Position numbers and translations under genes: made by a program. A DNA stretch of 5,021 nucleotides, from contig CANPYA010000089.1 of NCBI GenBank assembly GCA_947587565.1, forward strand, positions 1 to 5,021. The letters are read 5' to 3'. Each line of letters begins with the position of its first letter. Positions within the stretch are counted from its first letter, which is position 1. Positions 1-5,021 of this stretch are shown here, in pieces. The notes under the pieces are model-generated. The model had not been told where the DNA came from, did no database searches, and worked only from the letters and a program-made list of their open reading frames with translations. The stretch is from an uncultured Bacilli bacterium. GTDB lineage: Bacteria; Bacillota_I; Bacilli_A; RF39; UBA660.

Positions 1-30
1 TTAGGATTTTTTCGGGATTTTAACTTTTTT

Positions 31-63
31 AATAAAACTCCCTTTTACTTCGGGAGTTTTATT
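31..63. terminator. Strong intrinsic terminator hairpin, probably bidirectional
   Basis: A perfect 12-bp inverted repeat (AATAAAACTCCC at 31-42, GGGAGTTTTATT at 52-63) encloses a 9-base loop. The core ACTCCC/GGGAGT is the GC-rich part, and the outer A/T part gives a TTTTATT tail on either strand, as in bidirectional rho-independent terminators. On the plus strand it would end transcription of a gene left of the window and insulate the XRE gene. No gene in the window reads into it from the right. Confidence 0.8.
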
Positions 64-138
64 TAAAATCTAACGTTATTATAAATTCGTAGATTAATTT
101 AACATTATAAATATGCAACATTAAAATTTTTATATAAA

Positions 139-144
139 TATAAT
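139..144 (+). promoter_or_regulatory. Candidate sigma-A -10 box for the XRE gene
   Basis: A perfect TATAAT lies in a very AT-rich stretch between the terminator and the XRE start. A -35 element is not convincing: the nearest candidate is TGCAAC at 114-119 with a 19-base spacer, longer than the ideal 17. Transcription would begin near 151, giving a leader of about 80 bases. TATAAA at 176-181 is an alternative -10 but has no good -35. Chance matches to TATAAT are frequent in DNA this AT-rich, so the call rests mainly on its position. Confidence 0.45.
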
Positions 145-160
145 AAAAAAGGTGTATCAC

Positions 161-181
161 TTTATACGTTTTAAGTATAAA
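161..181. promoter_or_regulatory. Candidate operator: perfect 7-7-7 inverted repeat upstream of the XRE gene
   Basis: TTTATAC (161-167) and GTATAAA (175-181) are perfect inverted repeats separated by 7 bases (168-174). The 21-bp span is about two helical turns, a typical size for the dimer site of a Cro/C1-type regulator. It lies about 10-30 bases downstream of the predicted transcription start and 40 bases before the ribosome binding site, where binding would block initiation or early elongation. The obvious candidate ligand is the XRE protein encoded just downstream (autorepression), which is inference. The arms are AT-rich, so chance occurrence cannot be excluded. Confidence 0.45.
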
Positions 182-219
182 TGGCAAAATTTGGTAATTT
201 AAAGAAGTAAAATTAAATT

Positions 220-224
220 GGAGG
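220..224 (+). promoter_or_regulatory. Ribosome binding site that fixes the XRE start
   Basis: GGAGG sits 8 bases before the ATG at 233. An in-frame TTG at 218 would lengthen the protein by five residues, but it overlaps this Shine-Dalgarno sequence and has no site of its own. ATG 233 is therefore the start. Confidence 0.85.
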
Positions 225-232
225 TACCCATT

Positions 233-502
233 ATGCTTAGATTAAAAGAGATTAGAGAGGATCGAGATTTAAAACAAATAGATATTGCCAGTGTTTTAAA
301 TGTAACCCAAGCGCAATATTGTCGTTATGAATTAGGAGTAAATACTCTACCTTTAGATAAATTAAATATTTTAGCAGATTATTATAAAACCAGTACCGAT
401 TACTTACTATATCGCACCGAAGAAAGAAAGCCGTATCCTAAATCTATTATGCGCGATTATAAAGATTTTTCCCAAAATAAAAAAGAACGTGTCAAAAATT
501 AA
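233..502 (+). CDS. Small XRE-family (Cro/C1-type HTH) transcriptional regulator
   Basis: This 89-residue cytoplasmic DNA-binding protein consists of little more than one helix-turn-helix domain of the Cro/C1 (HTH_3) family. Residues 3-60 cover the domain: LKEIREDRDLKQ opens it, KQIDIASVLNV (14-24) is the first HTH helix and turn, and TQAQYCRYELG (25-35) is the recognition helix region. The LxxLAxYYxxSxDYLL segment (44-59) is the conserved closing helix pair. The basic tail (ERKPYPK, 64-70, then a Lys/Arg/Asn-rich end) resembles that of short XRE regulators common in Bacillota. There is no sensor, peptidase or membrane domain, so it is a repressor-like protein without a visible ligand domain. 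It is a single-gene unit with its own promoter region, a candidate operator at 161-181 and a terminator overlapping its last codons. It converges with mutL, with 13 bases between the stop codons. The target genes are not identifiable from the window; autoregulation is the only inferred target. Confidence 0.9.
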   Translation: MLRLKEIREDRDLKQIDIASVLNVTQAQYCRYELGVNTLPLDKLNILADYYKTSTDYLLYRTEERKPYPKSIMRDYKDFSQNKKERVKN

Positions 503-517
503 CTTGAGACGTTTTTT
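482..517. terminator. Shared bidirectional terminator between the XRE gene and mutL
   Basis: AACGTGTCAA (486-495) pairs with TTGAGACGTT (504-513) around an 8-base loop, with one internal mismatch (491/508). The outer A/T bases can extend the stem. On the plus strand the stem runs into TTTTTT (512-517). On the minus strand the tail is TTCTTTTTTATTTT. The hairpin overlaps the last codons and stop of the XRE gene, and its T-tract overlaps the mutL stop codon, so one element can end both convergent transcripts. Confidence 0.7.
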
Positions 518-2237
518 AATTCATAGCTCTTTTAAACATTTTTTCTAAATCATAAATGCTAAATTTAATAATCGTTGGTCTTCCGTGCGGACAATTATAA
601 GGATTATCACACTTAACTAAATTTTTAAGTAAACCTTCTATTTCTAACATGGAAATATGTTCATTGGCTTTAATCGCCATTTTACAAGCTAAAGTAATCG
701 CCACACTTTCCCGAAATTTAATAACATCAAACTCCCCTTTTAAATTAATAATTAAATCGATAATTTTTCGAATTGATTCTTCTTCATAACCCGTTTTTAA
801 CCAGGTAGGATGTCCTTTAACAATAATCGTATTAATCCCAAAATCTTCAAATTTAAAACCTAAATTTTTAAATATCTCTTCATGATTTTTAAATTCGATA
901 TATTCACTTTGCGCCATTTCAATACTTATCGGAATTAATAAATCCGTAACCATTATTTTATCATTTTTTAAATTAGCTAAATAATTTTCATAGTTAACTC
1001 GCTCTTGCGCCGCATGTTGATCTAGTAAATAAATTCCTTCATCATTTTCACAAACAATATAGGTACCTAGACAAAGACCAACAGGATATAAAACTAAACT
1101 TTTAAATTCTTCATTTTTAACAGCATCTTCCACCTTTTCTTCCCCAAAATCAAAGGTTGTTTGGGTGCCATCTAAATCTTTAAATTCGGGTAAGGGTGCA
1201 AAATTACTTTGAATATCTACGACATCTTCTTTTTTGATGGCATCCGGAATTAACAAGCTATCATATAAAACATTTTTAATAGTTTCATAAAGTAAATTAT
1301 GTAAAGAATCCATCTTACTTAATTTAACATCTTGTTTAGTAGGATGAATATTTACATCTACTAAAGTGGGATCCGTTTCAATATTTAAAACAACTACGGG
1401 ATATTTACCATCAGGTTTATAAGTATAATAAGCATCATTTATCGCTCTGTTGATATCATTATTCCGGACAATTCGCCCGTTAATAAAAGTTACCATATGA
1501 TTTCGGCTTGACTTTAATATTTCCGGTTTACAAACATAACCTTTAATTTCAAAATCATCATTTAAAGCCTTAACCTCTAACATTTTAGAAGAAATATTAC
1601 TCCCATATATTTCATGGATTGTTTTTAAGAGATTCCCACTACCACTCGTTTTAACTACCACATTACCATTATTAGTTAAAGTAAAAGCAATATTCGGTTT
1701 CGCTAAGGCTTCTTTTTCAATATAACTTGTTGTATTAGCCAGTTCCGTTACATCTGATTTTAAATATTTAAGTCTAGCAGGGGTATTATAAAACAAATTA
1801 GTAATGGTTATTCTAGTACCCTTCCTGCTTGGCGCTGGTTTTTCTTCAATTAATTCGCCACCTTTAATATGAATATGAGTTCCCACCTCTTTTTGACAAG
1901 TTTCCATAATAACTTCGGAGACACTCGCAATAGAAGGCAAAGCTTCACCACGAAACCCTAAAGTATCAATGAAAAATAAATCATCATCCCGGTATATTTT
2001 ACTAGTGGCATGTCTTTGAAAGGCTAAAAGAGCATCTTCTTTATCCATACCAATACCATCATCGATAACAGTTATTTCATCTAGACCACCTTTAAGTAAA
2101 TTAACCTTGATATTATTCGCCTTTGCATCAATACTATTTTCGACTAACTCTTTTACGACAGATGCACATTTTTCAACCACTTCACCGGCTGCAATTTTAT
2201 TGGCTAAATTTTCACTCATTACTTTTATAACACTCAT
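516..2237 (-). CDS. mutL: DNA mismatch repair endonuclease MutL
   Basis: This is the MutL component of methyl-independent mismatch repair, which is recruited by MutS, uses ATP and nicks the strand to be corrected. The N-terminal GHKL ATPase shows KELVEN (29-34; E30 catalytic, N34 Mg-binding), DDGIGM (59-64), GFRGEAL (94-100) and GTRITITNLFYNTPAR (140-155). The transducer domain contains FINGRIVRN (251-259) and VDVNIHPTKQDVK (293-305). A short linker (about 332-378) leads to the dimerisation/endonuclease domain, with DQHAAQERVNYE (406-417), ACKMAIKA (517-524) and CPHGRP (549-554). The D406, H408, E412, C518, C549 and H551 set matches metal-site residues of endonuclease-type MutL from B. subtilis. 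At 573 residues it is a little shorter than B. subtilis MutL, mostly in the linker. The first ATG is one base after the yqeH stop with only a weak Shine-Dalgarno (AAGTGG, 2249-2244), so translation is probably coupled to yqeH. mutS is not in the window, unlike the common mutS-mutL arrangement. Confidence 0.98.
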   Translation of the reverse strand: MSVIKVMSENLANKIAAGEVVEKCASVVKELVENSIDAKANNIKVNLLKGGLDEITVIDDGIGMDKEDALLAFQRHATSKIYRDDDLFFIDTLGFRGEALPSIASVSEVIMETCQKEVGTHIHIKGGELIEEKPAPSRKGTRITITNLFYNTPARLKYLKSDVTELANTTSYIEKEALAKPNIAFTLTNNGNVVVKTSGSGNLLKTIHEIYGSNISSKMLEVKALNDDFEIKGYVCKPEILKSSRNHMVTFINGRIVRNNDINRAINDAYYTYKPDGKYPVVVLNIETDPTLVDVNIHPTKQDVKLSKMDSLHNLLYETIKNVLYDSLLIPDAIKKEDVVDIQSNFAPLPEFKDLDGTQTTFDFGEEKVEDAVKNEEFKSLVLYPVGLCLGTYIVCENDEGIYLLDQHAAQERVNYENYLANLKNDKIMVTDLLIPISIEMAQSEYIEFKNHEEIFKNLGFKFEDFGINTIIVKGHPTWLKTGYEEESIRKIIDLIINLKGEFDVIKFRESVAITLACKMAIKANEHISMLEIEGLLKNLVKCDNPYNCPHGRPTIIKFSIYDLEKMFKRAMN

Positions 2238-2238
2238 A

Positions 2239-3126
2239 CTATACCACTTTCTTAATTATTGAATTTCGAATATTTAATTCCTTATCACTTTTTATTTGCA
2301 CATTTTTAGAAGCATAAATAAACCCATTAGCTAGTTCAATATCTTGTCCATTTAACACATATTCATGTGAAAGTTCAATATCTTTCTTTTTACTAGATAT
2401 AACTATACTATCATTAATATAAACAGTTATACTTCCTGTACCTTGCAATTTTAAGTCTTCAATTTGATAAACAAAATTAGGATTTAAATTAATAATTTTA
2501 ACATTTAACTTACCATCAGTAATTCTTTTTTTATTTAAGACAATACCTGGCGTATCATAAATAACATAATCTAAATATTTTAATTTAATAAAATCTAGTG
2601 TTGTATTATCATAATGACTAGTTGTTAAATTACTAGAAATTAAAGTATTGATTAAAGTTGATTTACCACTAGAGGTTTCCCCACAAAAGATTACATCTTT
2701 TGCATCTTCTATTAAACTAATTAAATTATTTAAGTAATACTTATTTTTAGCACTGATAAATAATACTTCACTATCTATACTATAACTATTTTGAATATTT
2801 TCGGCTAAATGTTCTAATTTTAAATTATCCGGAATTAAATCACATTTATTAATAACTAAAACTTTTTTATTTTTAATACTTTTAAATACTTCGATTGTTT
2901 CTTTATCTAAATGTAAAATATCGGTAAGCATAATCGTAAATAAACCTAATTTATTTATTTTATCTATAATCTTACTATTATCAAAATTAGTAATTTTTCT
3001 TTCTTCATTATAATGAATTGTTTTAAAACATCTTTCACAATATTTATTTTTTAAATCTTTAGTATAACCTAACTTACTTTGATCAGTATTTTGCAAAGTT
3101 ATGCCACAACCAATACACTTACTCAT
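2239..3126 (-). CDS. yqeH: YqeH-type circularly permuted GTPase, 30S ribosome assembly factor (short, divergent)
   Basis: YqeH binds the 30S subunit and is needed for its maturation in B. subtilis. The N-terminal zinc finger is intact: CIGC (4-7) and CERC (30-33), followed by the family signature FKTIHYNEE. GTPase motifs occur in the permuted order G4 NKCD (93-96), G5 SAK (125-127), G1 GETSSGKS (149-156), G2 region TTSHYDNTTLD (168-178) and G3 DTPG (191-194). Two usual features are changed: G1 has Ser-Ser where the family has Asn-Val, and the PGTT of G2 is DNTT. At 295 residues it is about 70 shorter than the B. subtilis protein, mainly in the domain after G3, which I can barely align. It is also the most AT-rich gene here and the only one ending in TAG. 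The start has AAAGGA (3139-3134) 7 bases upstream, inside yqeG. Its gene overlaps yqeG by 8 bases, the usual partner order. Family assignment is firm; full function is likely but less certain. Confidence 0.92.
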   Translation of the reverse strand: MSKCIGCGITLQNTDQSKLGYTKDLKNKYCERCFKTIHYNEERKITNFDNSKIIDKINKLGLFTIMLTDILHLDKETIEVFKSIKNKKVLVINKCDLIPDNLKLEHLAENIQNSYSIDSEVLFISAKNKYYLNNLISLIEDAKDVIFCGETSSGKSTLINTLISSNLTTSHYDNTTLDFIKLKYLDYVIYDTPGIVLNKKRITDGKLNVKIINLNPNFVYQIEDLKLQGTGSITVYINDSIVISSKKKDIELSHEYVLNGQDIELANGFIYASKNVQIKSDKELNIRNSIIKKVV

Positions 3127-3637
3127 AATATTTTCCTTTAAAAAGAATGCCTTTTTTATTTAATTTTTTAATAATTTTTCTTTCAAAATGACGATTAATT
3201 CTTGTCGCAAGGGGCTCATCTTCACTAATCGCATTAACTAAAATAGTTGTAAAATTCATTTTATTCCCCGCCCAAATATCGGTTAAGAGTTCATCACCAA
3301 TAAAGGCAATCTCCGTATCTTTAAAATGATATAAGTCCATTATCTTCTTTAATTTTTTAACACTCGGTTTAGAAGAAGAAAAAGAGGAATCGATATTTAA
3401 CACTTCTTTAAAAGGACGAATGCGATTTTTATTACTGTTTGATACTATAATTACTTTAAAATCATCACTTAAATCAAAAATTAATTCTTTTAATTTAGTA
3501 TCGGGATAATCCATTTCGTAACTCGCTAAAGTATTATTTAAATCAAATAATAGACATTTAATTCCTCTCTTTTTTAATTTTTTATAATTAATTGTATATA
3601 TACTTTGCATATACATATCTGGTACAAATATATCCAT
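3119..3637 (-). CDS. yqeG: YqeG-family HAD IIIA phosphatase-like protein
   Basis: This 172-residue HAD-superfamily protein belongs to the YqeG subfamily, conserved beside yqeH in Bacillota and related to the yeast phosphatidylglycerophosphate phosphatase Gep4. The bacterial substrate is not settled. HAD motifs are in order: motif I DLNNTL (32-37), motif II VSNSN (65-69, S66), motif III Lys in SSKP (K90) and motif IV GDELLTD (114-120). The family C-terminal segment RINRHFERKI (146-155) is present. Motif I is odd: the nucleophile D32 is kept, but the second Asp (general acid/base) is Asn34. There is no signal peptide or membrane segment. The length matches B. subtilis YqeG. I chose the ATG at 3637 because AGGAG (3649-3645) lies 7 bases before it. 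The ATG two codons upstream (3643) is only 1 base from that site. The polC stop directly abuts the ribosome binding site, and the 3' end overlaps yqeH. Confidence 0.93.
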   Translation of the reverse strand: MDIFVPDMYMQSIYTINYKKLKKRGIKCLLFDLNNTLASYEMDYPDTKLKELIFDLSDDFKVIIVSNSNKNRIRPFKEVLNIDSSFSSSKPSVKKLKKIMDLYHFKDTEIAFIGDELLTDIWAGNKMNFTTILVNAISEDEPLATRINRHFERKIIKKLNKKGILFKGKYYE

Positions 3638-3644
3638 AGACATT

Positions 3645-3649
3645 CTCCT
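3645..3649 (-). promoter_or_regulatory. Ribosome binding site that decides the yqeG start
   Basis: AGGAG on the minus strand begins immediately after the polC TAA (3652-3650). Spacing is 1 base to the ATG at 3643 and 7 bases to the ATG at 3637, which favours the second ATG. Ribosomes finishing polC would sit on this site, allowing coupling between the two genes. Confidence 0.75.
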
Positions 3650-5021
3650 TTAAAATAAACTTAATTGGGCTGATTCAGGCATGCCCGCAAAAACATTTAA
3701 ACTTCTTAATTTATCCATCGTGGAAACATTAACTTTCCCTCTTGTTTGGAAGTCTTCGACACAGAAATATTCTTTCTTATCACGCTCTTCCACTATTTGA
3801 TTAGCTACAGCTTCCCCTAAACCATCTAAAGTAATAAATGGACTAATTAAAGTTTTACCATCACTATCAATGACATAATTTTTAGCAAGACTTCTTTTAA
3901 TATCAATATTTCCAAATTTAAATCCGCGAGCGGTGGCTTCTAGAGCTAGTTTTAATGTTTCTAAAAGATCTGCCTCTTTACTACTGGCTTCATCACCTTT
4001 AGAAATTATTTCATTAATTCTCGCCTTTATCGCATCATAACCTTTAATCATGGTTTCAATTTCAAAAGTATCAAAACGGGTTGAGAAATAAGAAGCATAA
4101 TATTCGGCAGGATAATGCACTTTGAAATAAGCAATTCGAAAAGCACTCATAACATAAGCTGCGGCATGGGCTTTTGGGAACATATATTTAATTTTCGAAC
4201 AAGAATCAATATACCAATCTGGTATTCCGGCTTCTTCCATTGTTGCTTTATGTTTTAACCAACCTTCAGGGTCTTTAGAAGCTTTACCTTTTCTAACAAA
4301 TTCCATTATTTTGAAGGCTTTAATTGGTTCCATCCCACATTGAATTAAGAAAACCATAATGTCATCCCGACAACCAATAACTTCTTTAAAAGGAACAATG
4401 CCTTTTTTAATTAACTCTTGCGCATTACCTAGCCAAACATCCGTACCATGAGATAATCCAGATATTTTGATAAGTTCTCCAAAAGTAGTTGGTTTAGTAT
4501 CTTTAAGCATACCAATCGTAAAATTGGTTCCAAATTCCGGAACTCCTAAAGTACCAGTATCATTCATAATTTGTTCTTTAGTAACTCCTAGAGGTTCAGG
4601 AGATAAGAATAAACCCATCGTTTCTTTATCATCAAATGGTACCGTTTTAACATCAATACCGGTTAAATCTTGAAGCATCCGGAGCTGCGTTGGATCAGTA
4701 TGACCTAAAATATCGAGTTTTAAAACGTCTTGATCAATCGCATGGTAATCAAAATGGGTAGTTCGCCATGCCGCATCGACATCTTCAGCGGGATATTGAT
4801 AAGGCGTAAAATCATAAACATCCATATAACCCGGAATAACAACAATACCTCCTGGGTGTTGACCTGTTGTTCTTTTAACCCCAACACAACCGGCGGCGAG
4901 TCTTTCCACTTCAATTGGCCGCATAACAATATCAAAGTCTTCACAATACTTTCTGACAAAGCCAAAAGCAGTTTTTTCAGCAACTGTGCCAATAGTTCCC
5001 GCCCGGTACACATTATCTTCT
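3650..5021 (-). CDS. polC: DNA polymerase III alpha subunit, Gram-positive PolC type (5' end outside window)
   Basis: PolC is the replicative polymerase of low-GC Gram-positives, carrying its own 3'-5' exonuclease. Only the last 456 residues (codons from 5020) are present, about a third of the usual 1,430-1,470. The frame is open to the right edge (Glu-Asp-Asn-Val-Tyr-Arg-Ala-Gly), so the GTG at 5011 is an internal Val, not a start. Visible are the fingers/palm region (AGTIGTVAEKTAFGF), RTTGQHPGG, and KLDILGH, whose Asp (codon 4714-4712) corresponds to the third catalytic palm aspartate. Further on are GLSHGTDVWLGNAQELI, FPKAHAAAYV and RIAYFKVHYPAEYYASYF, all hallmarks of PolC. A helix-hairpin-helix-like region (ISPFITLDGLGEAVANQIV) follows, and the protein ends in QLSLF (3667-3653), the sliding-clamp-binding peptide. 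The exonuclease and the first two catalytic aspartates lie outside the window. It is the first visible gene of the polC-yqeG-yqeH-mutL operon, so any promoter is off the right edge or in earlier genes. It is the least AT-rich gene here. Confidence 0.98.
   Translation of the reverse strand, partial: EDNVYRAGTIGTVAEKTAFGFVRKYCEDFDIVMRPIEVERLAAGCVGVKRTTGQHPGGIVVIPGYMDVYDFTPYQYPAEDVDAAWRTTHFDYHAIDQDVLKLDILGHTDPTQLRMLQDLTGIDVKTVPFDDKETMGLFLSPEPLGVTKEQIMNDTGTLGVPEFGTNFTIGMLKDTKPTTFGELIKISGLSHGTDVWLGNAQELIKKGIVPFKEVIGCRDDIMVFLIQCGMEPIKAFKIMEFVRKGKASKDPEGWLKHKATMEEAGIPDWYIDSCSKIKYMFPKAHAAAYVMSAFRIAYFKVHYPAEYYASYFSTRFDTFEIETMIKGYDAIKARINEIISKGDEASSKEADLLETLKLALEATARGFKFGNIDIKRSLAKNYVIDSDGKTLISPFITLDGLGEAVANQIVEERDKKEYFCVEDFQTRGKVNVSTMDKLRSLNVFAGMPESAQLSLF

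Noticed and set aside
11..22. TTCGGGATTTTA resembles the right arm of the 31-63 terminator and could be half of a second terminator
   Set aside because: The matching left arm would lie outside the window and cannot be seen; a short AT-rich similarity alone is not enough.
70..217. Possible riboswitch, small RNA or short peptide gene in the XRE leader
   Set aside because: Apart from the -10 box and the palindrome, the stretch is low-complexity AT-rich DNA without a structured aptamer-like fold or an open frame with a ribosome binding site.
218..232. TTG start extending the XRE protein by five residues
   Set aside because: The TTG overlaps the GGAGG ribosome binding site used by ATG 233 and has no site of its own.
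233..502. XRE gene as a phage repressor or antitoxin marking a mobile element or defence system
   Set aside because: No toxin, integrase, phage gene or attachment repeats are next to it; the neighbours are core housekeeping genes, and such short XRE regulators are common on chromosomes.
4467..4673. 68-codon plus-strand open frame opposite polC
   Set aside because: It lies wholly inside the highly conserved PolC coding sequence on the other strand, has no ribosome binding site and no recognisable protein features.
5009..5011. GTG as a possible start of the polC fragment
   Set aside because: The frame continues upstream as Glu-Asp-Asn before this Val, matching internal PolC sequence; the gene simply runs off the window.
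4720..5013. 97-codon minus-strand open frame starting at an ATG near the right edge
   Set aside because: It is a frame-shifted shadow of polC; the polC frame through the same bases gives conserved PolC motifs and is open to the edge.
516..5021. TGA recoded as Trp, as in many Mollicutes
   Set aside because: All genes are intact with standard stops, the visible Trp codons are TGG, and there is no in-frame TGA in any of them.

Overview
This window looks like a piece of core chromosome from a low-GC Gram-positive bacterium (Bacillota, Bacilli side). The evidence is a PolC-type replicative polymerase, YqeG/YqeH homologues, strong AGGAG-type ribosome binding sites, very AT-rich DNA and nearly gapless gene packing. 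The high Lys/Asn/Ile content and trimmed proteins would suit a small-genome lineage near the Mollicutes, RF39 or Erysipelotrichia, but that placement is inference. The visible Trp codons are TGG and no gene is interrupted by TGA, so nothing suggests recoding of TGA. No gene ends in TGA: four stops are TAA and one is TAG.

Layout: positions 1-63 hold a strong hairpin terminator, probably for a gene left of the window. Positions 64-232 are a control region with a TATAAT -10 box, a perfect TTTATAC-N7-GTATAAA inverted repeat and a GGAGG ribosome binding site. They lead into a small plus-strand XRE-type repressor gene (233-502). A hairpin at 486-517 serves as a shared terminator between this gene and the convergent leftward operon.

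The rest is a tightly packed minus-strand operon, read from right to left: polC (3' part only, running off the right edge), yqeG (HAD-family phosphatase-like), yqeH (circularly permuted GTPase of 30S ribosome assembly) and mutL (mismatch repair endonuclease). Junctions are 12 nt, an 8-nt overlap and 1 nt, so the genes are almost certainly co-transcribed and at least partly translationally coupled. PolC ends with a textbook sliding-clamp-binding peptide, QLSLF. MutL has the full endonuclease motif set. The operon therefore joins replication and mismatch repair with a ribosome assembly factor.

I see no mobile element, CRISPR array, RNA gene or obviously new multi-gene system. The items most worth a second look are residue changes in otherwise conserved sites: Asn in place of the second Asp in YqeG motif I, a P-loop lacking the usual Asn in a shortened YqeH, and a MutL whose usual clamp-binding site has lost its Gln while a clamp-like motif appears in the linker. 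A probable autoregulatory operator also lies in front of the XRE gene.
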